A stretch of 6,986 nt of DNA from Acidobacteriota bacterium (GTDB lineage: Bacteria; Acidobacteriota; Terriglobia; Terriglobales; SCQP01), in the NCBI GenBank assembly GCA_021818645.1, contig JAKATS010000337.1, forward strand, positions 1 to 6,986, written 5' to 3'. Below, piece after piece: positions 1-5,305 of this stretch. Under the pieces are notes generated by a model. It saw nothing but the letters and a program-made list of their open reading frames with translations. It was not told the origin of the DNA and ran no database searches. Position 1 is the first letter of the stretch. Every line of letters starts with the position of its first letter. Made by a program: the position numbers and the translations under genes.

Positions 1-1
1 C

Positions 2-595
2 TTGTTTCCGCGCGACCATTGGCTGCATTTCACGTTGTACGGTGAATACGAAGATCTCAACCAGGCTGCGCTCTACAAAATGGAAGTCAGCGGGTTTGGC
101 GGCGAGGATTTGATGGGTCCGCTTGCCCTGGCGCGGCATGCTCCCGCGCATACCTTTGAACAGCGGGCAATTATGTACCATGATTGGGGTCATACCAATC
201 TCACCTTCAATTTCATCAGCGAAACTGCCTTGCAAGCCCCGCGCGGAAATAATTTCGGCTACGTATGGGGTGTATTCCGCGAGCCGCGTTGGACGGGCAT
301 GGCGGCCGGAATGAAAGGTTCCGGCATGGCCGCGCCTCCGGCGTTATCTGCCGCGCGCCTGGGCTATGGTCTGGAAATGATGGGTGCGCTTGGAAACAAC
401 CGGCAATTTGGTTTCTTTTGGCATCAGGAACAACAGTATCTCGGCCCTGTTTTTTCCTACGCTCTATCTCCGCATTGGAGTGTGCATGTCGAACCCGCCT
501 TCGGGTTGTCGGATGTGAGCGATCCTTTTCTGTTCCGGTTTGGCCTTGGCTATTCCGTCAATCATTTTGCGCGAAGAATCGCCCGGGCTTTTTAA
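2..595 (+). CDS. Probable outer-membrane beta-barrel protein, C-terminal part (5' end outside window)
   Basis: The frame is open from the left edge to TAA at 593-595, giving about 197 residues. The first in-frame codon is TTG, but nothing marks it as a start, so the true start is probably outside the window. I do not recognise a family. The protein shows alternating polar and hydrophobic/aromatic stretches separated by turns rich in Gly, Asn and Pro. Examples are residues 6-20, 64-75, 84-98, 119-133 and the run from about 146 to 187, which reads as several consecutive amphipathic strands ending in GLGYSV. The last residue is Phe, as in many outer-membrane proteins, although the Arg-rich final segment is not a typical terminal strand. 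There are no cysteines and no obvious catalytic motif. It lies 42 bases ahead of the cytochrome c gene with no terminator between, so the two are probably co-transcribed. The barrel assignment is inference from pattern; the reading frame itself is solid. Confidence 0.7.
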   Translation: MFPRDHWLHFTLYGEYEDLNQAALYKMEVSGFGGEDLMGPLALARHAPAHTFEQRAIMYHDWGHTNLTFNFISETALQAPRGNNFGYVWGVFREPRWTGMAAGMKGSGMAAPPALSAARLGYGLEMMGALGNNRQFGFFWHQEQQYLGPVFSYALSPHWSVHVEPAFGLSDVSDPFLFRFGLGYSVNHFARRIARAF

Positions 596-620
596 AAAAG
601 GCATCCTTCGATAGCCATCG

Positions 621-628
621 AAAGGCGG
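621..628 (+). promoter_or_regulatory. Ribosome binding site of the cytochrome c gene
   Basis: The purine-rich AAAGGCGG ends 9 bases before the ATG at 638. It supports that start and shows that the gene is translated independently of the upstream reading frame, which ends at 595. Confidence 0.5.
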
Positions 629-637
629 CGAAATCAT

Positions 638-1168
638 ATGAATGTGCGGACTCGTGTGAAATACATTGGAATCGGCATAGGGATCATGCTGTTGGTATTG
701 CCGCTGATGGGTTATCTCGTGCTTAGGTCAGGTTATGTTCCCGTAGCCTGTCCGATGCGTCCACTGATGCTCGAAAAATATCTGGCGAAAACAGCCCTGC
801 ATGCTGTTCTCCGGCGTGAAGCCCCCAAAACTGCGCCCTTGCCGGTCACGGTCCGGAATCTGACGGCGGGTGCAGCCATTTATCGCCGGAATTGCAGTTT
901 TTGCCATGGTCTGCCGGGAAAGGGCCGTACCGCGGCGGCATTCGGGATGTATCCGCCCCCTCCGCAATTCTTCAAGCCTAAGGCAATGGTCACCATGGAT
1001 CAGGTGGGGTGGTCATTCTGGAAAGCCAAATACGGAATTCGTCTGACGGGTATGCCGGCATTCCATGCATCGCTTTCCGATCGGCAGCTTTGGCAGGTGG
1101 TGCTGATGTTAAAACACGGGAATCGCCTGCCTGGCCCGGTGCTGGCACGGTTAAGAAAAGCTCGATGA
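638..1168 (+). CDS. Membrane-anchored monoheme cytochrome c
   Basis: This encodes a 176-residue class I-type cytochrome c, an electron carrier held at the periplasmic face of the inner membrane. Residues 8-28 are strongly hydrophobic and form an uncleaved signal anchor. A linker follows, then a cytochrome domain from about residue 72. The single covalent heme site is CSFCH (86-90), with His90 as proximal ligand. Met139, in the sequence GIRLTGMPAF, fits the distal axial ligand. The last part (about 146-160, LSDRQLWQVVLMLKHG) fits the usual C-terminal helix. The G-I-R-x-T-G-M-P-A pattern is common in cbb3 subunit III-like and other small soluble-domain cytochromes. The start at 638 is supported by an upstream Shine-Dalgarno-like sequence. 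It follows a probable outer-membrane barrel gene, which suggests an envelope electron-transfer role, but donor and acceptor cannot be deduced. Cys38 is too far from the membrane segment and lacks a good lipobox, so I do not call it a lipoprotein. Confidence 0.88.
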   Translation: MNVRTRVKYIGIGIGIMLLVLPLMGYLVLRSGYVPVACPMRPLMLEKYLAKTALHAVLRREAPKTAPLPVTVRNLTAGAAIYRRNCSFCHGLPGKGRTAAAFGMYPPPPQFFKPKAMVTMDQVGWSFWKAKYGIRLTGMPAFHASLSDRQLWQVVLMLKHGNRLPGPVLARLRKAR

Positions 1169-1204
1169 TGTCGCCATGGCCTCGTCTTTGTAGCGCGAGG
1201 TCTT

Positions 1205-1239
1205 GCATCCGGCGGACCGCCGCTGCGGCGACGGCATGC
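1205..1239. terminator. Imperfect GC-rich hairpin between convergent genes
   Basis: An imperfect inverted repeat with GCAT/ATGC ends encloses a perfect CCGC/GCGG stem (1217-1220 and 1225-1228) with a four-base loop. It sits in the 134-base gap between the convergent cytochrome and Sel1 genes, where a bidirectional terminator would be expected. No T-run follows on either strand, so it is at best a weak intrinsic terminator. Nothing else is evident in this gap. Confidence 0.2.
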
Positions 1240-1302
1240 GGGTGGATGGGGAAGAATTTATGCCTGCGAACCCGGATCGTAAAGGCCCGCGCCGCATCTC
1301 CT

Positions 1303-2394
1303 TTAATGATGCAGGGTTTTGTATAATTTCTCTGCATCCGATTGCGCCTGGGCAACCTGGGCCGGTGTCATGCGTGATGAAAGGTTCCGCATCGCATGAG
1401 CAACGGATTGATATAAGGTGTTATCTGGTGTTGTACCTAACTTTGTTGTGAAATACCATTGGTCCGCCACTAGGTAGTCCTGCGGCACGCCTTGGCTGTG
1501 ATCGTAGAACCCGTCTAGATTGTATTCGGCGGCCTCATCGTCATAGGCCGCTGCCTTCGCCAAAACAAAATACTTGTATGCTTCAATATAATTTTGCGGT
1601 GTGCCCTGGCCGCGCTCGTAGAGCACGCCCAGAATGTAATCAGCCCGCGCAAATCCCTGCGCCGCCGCCTTGCCGTACCAGTACGCGGCCTTGGCATAGT
1701 CCTGCGGCACGCCCTGGCCGTGATAGTAGAGCAAGCCCAGATTGTATTCAGCTAACGAATATCCCTGCGCCGCCGCCTTGCCATACCAGTACGCGGCCTT
1801 GGTGTAGTCTCGCGGCACGCCCTGGTCGTTGCGGTAGAGCTCACCCAGATAGTATTCAGCCCACGCAAATCCCTGCGCTGCCGCCTTGCCATACCAGTAT
1901 GCAGCCTTGGCGTAGTCCTTCGGCACCACGCCCTGGCCGTAGTCGTAGAGATCGCCCAGATTGGTTTCGGCGGCTGCATATCCCTGCGCCGCCGCTTTGC
2001 CGTCCCAGTATGCGGACTTGGCGGGGTTTGGCTTCACGCCTAGGCCGAGGGCATAGAGATTGCTCAGATTGGTTTCGGCCCGTGCAAATCCCTGCGCCGC
2101 CGCCTTGCCATACCAGTACGCGGCCTTGGTGTAGTTCTGCGGCACGCCTTGGCCTTGCTCGTAGAGATCGCCCAGATTGGATTCGGCCTGCGCAAATCCC
2201 TGCGCCGCCGCCTTTCGATACCAGTACGCAGCCTTGGCGTAATTGCTTTGATGCACATAGGCCAATCCCAATTTGAATTGGGCTTGCGGGCTGTTTGAGC
2301 CAGAATGCGAGATCGCCTGGATTGTTACAAAGGCAATAATAATGGCTGCAATGGCAAAAATTGCAATCGGAATGGATGAGACGCCGCGTTGCAT
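1303..2394 (-). CDS. Membrane-anchored Sel1-repeat (TPR-like) protein
   Basis: The product has 363 residues. Residues 8-28 form one hydrophobic N-terminal segment, a signal anchor or signal peptide, so the rest should lie in the periplasm. Seven Sel1-like repeats follow at about 53-88, 89-124, 125-161, 162-197, 198-233, 234-269 and 270-307. Their consensus is A-K-A-A-Y-W-Y-G-K-A-A-A-Q-G, then A-E-x-N-L-G-x-L-Y, G-Q-G-V-P and a short linker. An incomplete unit precedes them at 37-52. The last repeat is divergent. The tail (about 340-363) carries R-M-T-P-A-Q-V-A-Q-A-Q, an ending often seen in Sel1 proteins. Sel1 repeats form alpha-solenoids that bind other proteins; no enzymatic motif is present and the partner is unknown. 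The start is the only ATG ahead of the hydrophobic segment, but no good ribosome binding site precedes it. The gene is convergent with the cytochrome gene and 264 bases from the cupin gene upstream on the same strand, so it probably has its own promoter. Confidence 0.85.
   Translation of the reverse strand: MQRGVSSIPIAIFAIAAIIIAFVTIQAISHSGSNSPQAQFKLGLAYVHQSNYAKAAYWYRKAAAQGFAQAESNLGDLYEQGQGVPQNYTKAAYWYGKAAAQGFARAETNLSNLYALGLGVKPNPAKSAYWDGKAAAQGYAAAETNLGDLYDYGQGVVPKDYAKAAYWYGKAAAQGFAWAEYYLGELYRNDQGVPRDYTKAAYWYGKAAAQGYSLAEYNLGLLYYHGQGVPQDYAKAAYWYGKAAAQGFARADYILGVLYERGQGTPQNYIEAYKYFVLAKAAAYDDEAAEYNLDGFYDHSQGVPQDYLVADQWYFTTKLGTTPDNTLYQSVAHAMRNLSSRMTPAQVAQAQSDAEKLYKTLHH
1474..2238 (-). repeat. Tandem coding repeats of about 108 bp (Sel1 array)
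   Basis: The DNA coding for the seven Sel1 units repeats with a period of 108 bases. A near-identical core (top-strand TCCCTGCGC start) begins at 1654, 1762, 1870, 1981, 2089 and 2197. Five of the six units are nearly identical across about 40 bases of core, including third codon positions. One interval is 111 bases instead of 108 because of one extra codon (Val-Val at protein residues 156-157). The unit nearest the C-terminus (1474-1587) has diverged and lacks the core. The remaining sequence between cores varies and carries most of the protein differences between units. Confidence 0.9.
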
Positions 2395-2425
2395 GGGAAT
2401 CTGGAAATTCTACATTGGGGACGCA

Positions 2426-2434
2426 ATATTACCA
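2426..2434 (-). promoter_or_regulatory. Candidate extended -10 promoter of the Sel1 gene
   Basis: On the minus strand TGG at 2434-2432 is followed directly by TAATAT at 2431-2426, which together fit an extended -10 element. The surrounding DNA is AT-rich, including an A/T run at 2446-2452. Transcription would begin near 2419, giving a leader of about 25 bases before the ATG at 2394. No convincing -35 box lies at normal spacing, which is tolerable for an extended -10 promoter. Confidence 0.3.
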
Positions 2435-2470
2435 TAAAATTCTGTAAAAAAATAAATGCCTGTTGTCACG

Positions 2471-2489
2471 ATTCATTCAAAAAATGAAT
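2471..2489. repeat. AT-rich inverted repeat upstream of the Sel1 promoter
   Basis: ATTCATT (2471-2477) and AATGAAT (2483-2489) form a perfect 7-bp inverted repeat around the spacer CAAAA. There is no T-run after it, so it does not look like a terminator. It lies about 40 bases upstream of the putative -10 of the Sel1 gene, where an operator could sit. Function is unknown. Confidence 0.3.
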
Positions 2490-2514
2490 TGTTGAGGCGA
2501 GGTCAATCGAGAGA

Positions 2515-2540
2515 TTGGAATTTCGTTGGAATCTAATTCC
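2515..2540. repeat. Phased TTGGAAT repeats with inverted ATTCC
   Basis: TTGGAAT occurs at 2515-2521 and again at 2526-2532, 11 bases apart, about one helical turn. The second copy is followed by the inverted half ATTCC at 2536-2540, with a three-base spacer. This could be a protein-binding site in the 264-base gap between the cupin and Sel1 genes. The rest of that gap (2541-2658) shows nothing else I can support, including no clear terminator for the cupin gene. Confidence 0.25.
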
Positions 2541-2658
2541 GGTGCCGGTTCGCTTGGGAAAACCGTGCTTTTGCCTGCTCATGCCGAATCCTGCTAAATG
2601 GCCAAATTCGCTTTAGAAGGCCGATGCTCTGGTCCAGTTGCGCTGCGTACCCGTGTGT

Positions 2659-3204
2659 TTAATGATCCGGGGACACTCCCTGGGGCGAGGTCAGGATGAA
2701 CGTGACCCTCCCCGGGGTTCTGCGTTTATGCGGAGTGCCGCGGTGGATCACCAGCCGGTCGCCCGCCCGCAGTTGCAGCCGCGTCGCGCCCATCACCCGC
2801 TTCCCCCGCCATTCTCCTGGTGCAATCATGCGCCCGCCCTGCGGCTGCCCGCCCACTTCATATTCGGTTTCCCCCTCCAGAATATGAAATATATGGTCGC
2901 GGTGCTGGTGCGACTCAAAGCCCGGCGCCGTGGTCTTGGCTTCCGTCGTCAGCACCATGGTGAAAGGCAGTTCATTGCTGTCAGGCCCGCTGACCATCTG
3001 CACGCTGCCCGGCCGGGCTTCGGTCCTGCGGATATCCCGGGCGATCTCGGCCGCCCGGAAAATCTGGTACGGCGGCAGTTCCGGGTTCCGGGGATCAGCT
3101 TGGCTGCGGGGTTTCATGCGGGTCAACACCAGCCCGGCCGTGGCCGCCGGCGCCAGGCGCAGAAAAGTTCGCCGTTCCGGTTTCGCGGTTTTCATCGTTG
3201 TCAT
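2659..3204 (-). CDS. Cupin-domain protein with Tat-like signal
   Basis: This encodes a 181-residue single-domain cupin. The N-terminus carries RRTFLR (11-16) followed by a hydrophobic run to about residue 28, which resembles a twin-arginine signal. No clear Ala-x-Ala site follows, so the protein may stay anchored. The cupin core spans about 65-175. Metal-binding motif 1 is in SHQHRDHIFHILEGETEYE (98-116), with His99 and His101. His104 lies near where most cupins carry Glu. Motif 2 is GDRLVIHRGTPH (148-159), with His159 as the last ligand. Cupins range from isomerases to dioxygenases and sensors, so the reaction cannot be named. The gene has a candidate promoter just upstream and is divergent from the deacetylase gene. 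Translation may start at codon 1 or at Met4; upstream GGAATGGA does not decide between them. Confidence 0.85.
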   Translation of the reverse strand: MTTMKTAKPERRTFLRLAPAATAGLVLTRMKPRSQADPRNPELPPYQIFRAAEIARDIRRTEARPGSVQMVSGPDSNELPFTMVLTTEAKTTAPGFESHQHRDHIFHILEGETEYEVGGQPQGGRMIAPGEWRGKRVMGATRLQLRAGDRLVIHRGTPHKRRTPGRVTFILTSPQGVSPDH

Positions 3205-3229
3205 TCCATTCCGGTTGCGTTCTATGCTG

Positions 3230-3259
3230 AATGTATCAGAATCAGTTTCGGTATGTGAA
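3230..3259 (-). promoter_or_regulatory. Candidate sigma70-type promoter of the cupin gene
   Basis: On the minus strand TTCACA (3259-3254, five of six matches to TTGACA) is followed after 18 bases by TACATT (3235-3230, four of six to TATAAT). Transcription would start near 3223, about 19 bases before the ATG. The local sequence is less GC-rich than the genes around it, as expected for a promoter. Confidence 0.4.
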
Positions 3260-3397
3260 AGGCTGCGGAACTATTTTCCCCCTCCCGCAATGGCTGTAAT
3301 TGACGCGCACGATAATCCGGCCCATGGTGGGCGCGCCGTTCCGGTGCAGGAGCATGTCCATGGGCAGGTGCGGATGAAATTCGTCTCTGCGCGCCAT
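3242..3397 (-). CDS. Doubtful small ORF, 51 codons, in the divergent intergenic region
   Basis: An ATG at 3397-3395 opens 51 codons that end at TGA (3244-3242). The central part (codons 3-34) mostly uses C or G at third positions, like the real genes nearby. The start overlaps the stop of another short frame in a TGATG arrangement. Against it, there is no ribosome binding site, I recognise no family, and its 3' end overlaps the cupin promoter candidate on the same strand. It may be a gene remnant or chance. The opposite strand is also open here (53 codons from 3290), which weakens the codon-usage argument. Confidence 0.15.
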   Translation of the reverse strand: MARRDEFHPHLPMDMLLHRNGAPTMGRIIVRVNYSHCGRGKIVPQPFTYRN

Positions 3398-3511
3398 CAG
3401 GTGTTTGCGGGCATGTCGAATGCGGCTGCGCCGTCGGTCACAGCGTCATGAGTCATTAATGTGTAATGCGCGGGACCTATAAGGAACCCCGCGCGCAAGC
3501 GGCCTGCGGGC

Positions 3512-3531
3512 ATTGCTTGGGGCAATTGCCC
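3512..3531. promoter_or_regulatory. Overlapping inverted repeats upstream of the deacetylase gene (possible operator)
   Basis: GGGCAATTGCCC (3520-3531) is a perfect 12-bp palindrome. It overlaps a second inverted repeat, ATTGC (3512-3516) with GCAAT (3522-3526). Both lie 67-86 bases before the deacetylase start. A TATAAG box at 3478-3483 could be a -10 element, but no good -35 accompanies it. If that promoter is real, the palindrome lies in the 5' leader, about 30 bases past the transcription start, where a repressor or an RNA structure could act. Confidence 0.3.
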
Positions 3532-3579
3532 ATGACGAAATCTGCTGCCCGGCTCGGCCGTTAACGCTTCAGGCGGTGG

Positions 3580-3585
3580 AAGGAG
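3580..3585 (+). promoter_or_regulatory. Ribosome binding site of the PIG-L gene
   Basis: AAGGAG ends 12 bases before the ATG at 3598, slightly long spacing. A nearer ATG at 3587 is out of frame and meets a stop after four codons, so 3598 remains the start. The signal peptide begins at this codon, which agrees. Confidence 0.45.
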
Positions 3586-3597
3586 TATGCTCAGGGC

Positions 3598-4992
3598 ATG
3601 AAAATACGCGTCATCTGCGTTTTCCTGTTTTTGCTGGCGATGGCTTGGGGGCAGGCGCGGCTGCCGCTGGCGCCGCCGTACCCGGCGCCGGACGCGCGCT
3701 ATAAGGCGGACATCCTGGTGGTGGTAGCGCACCCCGACGACGAGACTATGGTGGCGGGTTATTTGGCGCGGGCGATTGATCAAGGCAAGCGCGTGGCCGT
3801 GGTGTTCTGCACCCGCGGACAGTCGGGCGGCAACATGGTGGGCGCCGAGCAGGGGCTGGCGCTGGCGATGGTGCGCACCATGGAAGCCCGCCGGGCGATG
3901 GCCGCCTTGGGTATTCATAACGTCTGGTTTTTATCGGGCAGGGATACGCCGGGCAACGGCGATCCGCTGCACTCGTTGGAGAGCTGGGGCCATGGCCAGG
4001 TGCTGGAGGAGGTGGTGCGGGCGATTCGGCTGACGCGTCCGGAAGTGGTGATTACCTGGCTGCCGGACTACGTCGTGGGCGAAAACCATAACGATCACCA
4101 GGCCTCGGCGATTATCACCACCGAGGCTTTCGATCTGGCCGGCGATCGCACCGCCTTTCCCGAGCAGCTCGAGCCGGCTGAGAACCGCTTTGGTTTCGCC
4201 AACCTGGACGAAGGGCTGCATCCCTGGCAGGCGCAGAAGTTGTATTACTTCAGCGACGCCACCCATACCGGCTTTTTGCAGGGCTGGGGTCCGCAGTTCG
4301 CCAACCACGGCATCTCGCCCAAGCGGCATGTCAGCTACGCCACGCTGGAGTTGCGCTCGGCGGCGCAATACCTGACCCAGGAAGGCGTGGGGCTCGCGGC
4401 TGCGGCGGCGCTGCGGCAGCATACGGCTTACGCCCAACTGCCGGATGTGGTGCGGTGGAACCGGCTGGTGCTGGCCAAGTCATGGGTCGGACATGCCTGC
4501 CCCGCGCGTTATGCTCCGGGCTGCACTGCGCCCGTTTTTGCCGGCGTCCGCGCCGGCCGCATCGCATTTCATCCCGCGCCGGGCTACCGGCCGCTGGACC
4601 GGCGCGGGCTTTCGCTGCGCTTGGGCGATCCGTGGGCGTTTTATCATCGTTTCTGGCGCGCGCACGGCATCACCCAACTTTTCCGGCTTTTGCGGCCGGA
4701 GCGGGGCGTATCGCCCGGCCAGACTTTCCATACCGCTTTAATTCTGCATAACGGCGCCGCAATCCCGGTGACGGCCACGGTTCAAGCCCAATTGCCGGGG
4801 GGCTGGTCGGCGCTCGCCGGCGATGCGCGCTACCGGCTGGCGCCGGGAGAGAATGATCCGATTGAAGCGGTGGTGAAGATTCCGGCGGGCGCGGCGCGCG
4901 GCTGGCAGCCGATTGGCTGGACAGCGGCATCAGCCGGCGCGCCCGCGGGCAGTAACCGGCTGCAAGTACGCCTGCGCCTGGATGTGCGCTAG
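3598..4992 (+). CDS. Exported PIG-L (LmbE-like) family zinc deacetylase with C-terminal beta-sandwich
   Basis: This 464-residue protein belongs to the PIG-L/LmbE family, whose members remove N-acetyl groups from sugars using zinc. Residues 1-20 are a Sec signal peptide ending in WGQA, so it acts outside the cytoplasm. The catalytic domain spans about 36-290. AHPDDE (44-49) supplies the zinc ligands His45 and Asp48 and the likely general base Asp47. HNDH (164-167) supplies the third zinc ligand, His167, and a catalytic His164. A linker follows. Residues about 370-464 have strand-rich sequence with G-x-T-F and L-x-L-x-N-G features, resembling NEW3-type (NPCBM-associated) Ig-like domains. That makes the protein longer than the usual 220-300 residue enzymes. 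The substrate is unknown. MshB, BshB and antibiotic deacetylases share the fold, but the signal peptide argues against thiol biosynthesis. The GH28 gene follows on the same strand after 313 bases, hinting at polysaccharide processing. Confidence 0.9.
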   Translation: MKIRVICVFLFLLAMAWGQARLPLAPPYPAPDARYKADILVVVAHPDDETMVAGYLARAIDQGKRVAVVFCTRGQSGGNMVGAEQGLALAMVRTMEARRAMAALGIHNVWFLSGRDTPGNGDPLHSLESWGHGQVLEEVVRAIRLTRPEVVITWLPDYVVGENHNDHQASAIITTEAFDLAGDRTAFPEQLEPAENRFGFANLDEGLHPWQAQKLYYFSDATHTGFLQGWGPQFANHGISPKRHVSYATLELRSAAQYLTQEGVGLAAAAALRQHTAYAQLPDVVRWNRLVLAKSWVGHACPARYAPGCTAPVFAGVRAGRIAFHPAPGYRPLDRRGLSLRLGDPWAFYHRFWRAHGITQLFRLLRPERGVSPGQTFHTALILHNGAAIPVTATVQAQLPGGWSALAGDARYRLAPGENDPIEAVVKIPAGAARGWQPIGWTAASAGAPAGSNRLQVRLRLDVR

Positions 4993-5005
4993 CGTACGGC
5001 AGCTT

Positions 5006-5063
5006 TTCGCACACCGGGCGAAGCGGTGATTGCGGCTGTGATGTGTCGCTGCCGCTGCGACGC
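5006..5063. other. Two potential hairpins in the deacetylase-GH28 spacer
   Basis: TTCGC (5006-5010) pairs with GCGAA (5018-5022) just after the deacetylase stop. GTGTCGC (5043-5049) pairs with GCGACGC (5057-5063) with one G-T wobble. Neither is followed by a T-run. The whole 313-base spacer (4993-5305) contains no gene I can support. A GTG-initiated 72-codon frame (5043-5261) starts with a hydrophobic stretch, but has no ribosome binding site and its first codons coincide with the second hairpin. Confidence 0.2.
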
Positions 5064-5294
5064 CTCGTACCCGGCATCGTCTCCATCCTGGCGCTGCTGT
5101 TCGTTGCCGATTTCGGATCACTGCGCCGGCTATTCTGCGCTGAATCGTCCGTTCCCTGGCTTCTGCCCCTTATTTCTCGGGCACCGCTTCGGGCCTTCTC
5201 GGAATGCGGGGCTGTTGGTTTTAGCTGCCTGCCCGTTTCCGCTTTAGCAATAATGCCTTGACCCGCGGCTGGCTTTCCCGCCACGCTGGCCAGC

Positions 5295-5298
5295 GGAG
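5295..5298 (+). promoter_or_regulatory. Ribosome binding site that fixes the GH28 start
   Basis: GGAG, within CAGCGGAG, lies 7 bases before ATG 5306. The upstream in-frame TTG at 5258 has no comparable site. The 5306 start also places the twin arginines at residues 11-12, the normal position for a Tat signal. Confidence 0.6.
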
Positions 5299-5305
5299 CC
5301 TCTGT

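Noticed and set aside
581..593. GCCCGGGC followed by five T as a terminator after the first gene
   Set aside because: The GC palindrome has no room for a loop and lies inside the last codons; the next gene begins 42 bases on and looks co-transcribed.
743..754. Cys38 of the cytochrome as a lipoprotein site
   Set aside because: The preceding residues (VPVA) are a poor lipobox and the Cys is about ten residues beyond the hydrophobic segment.
1654..2238. Regularly spaced repeats as a possible CRISPR array
   Set aside because: The 108-bp period, the multiple-of-three spacing and the intact coding frame show a coding tandem repeat, not repeat-spacer structure.
1578..2276. A 232-codon plus-strand frame encoding a repetitive Pro/Cys/Arg-rich protein
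   Set aside because: It is the antisense shadow of the Sel1 array; its repeats mirror the 108-bp units, and the minus-strand frame has a clear family, signal anchor and stop.
2638..3258. A 206-codon plus-strand frame
   Set aside because: It is antisense to the cupin gene and has an Arg/Pro/His-rich translation without family features.
3397..3918. A 173-codon minus-strand frame overlapping the start of the deacetylase gene
   Set aside because: Most of it is antisense to the PIG-L catalytic motif region; only its last codons fall in the intergenic region, discussed as a possible remnant.
5258..5305. TTG at 5258 as the GH28 start
   Set aside because: No ribosome binding site, and it would put 16 extra residues before the Tat motif; ATG 5306 has GGAG at 7 bases.
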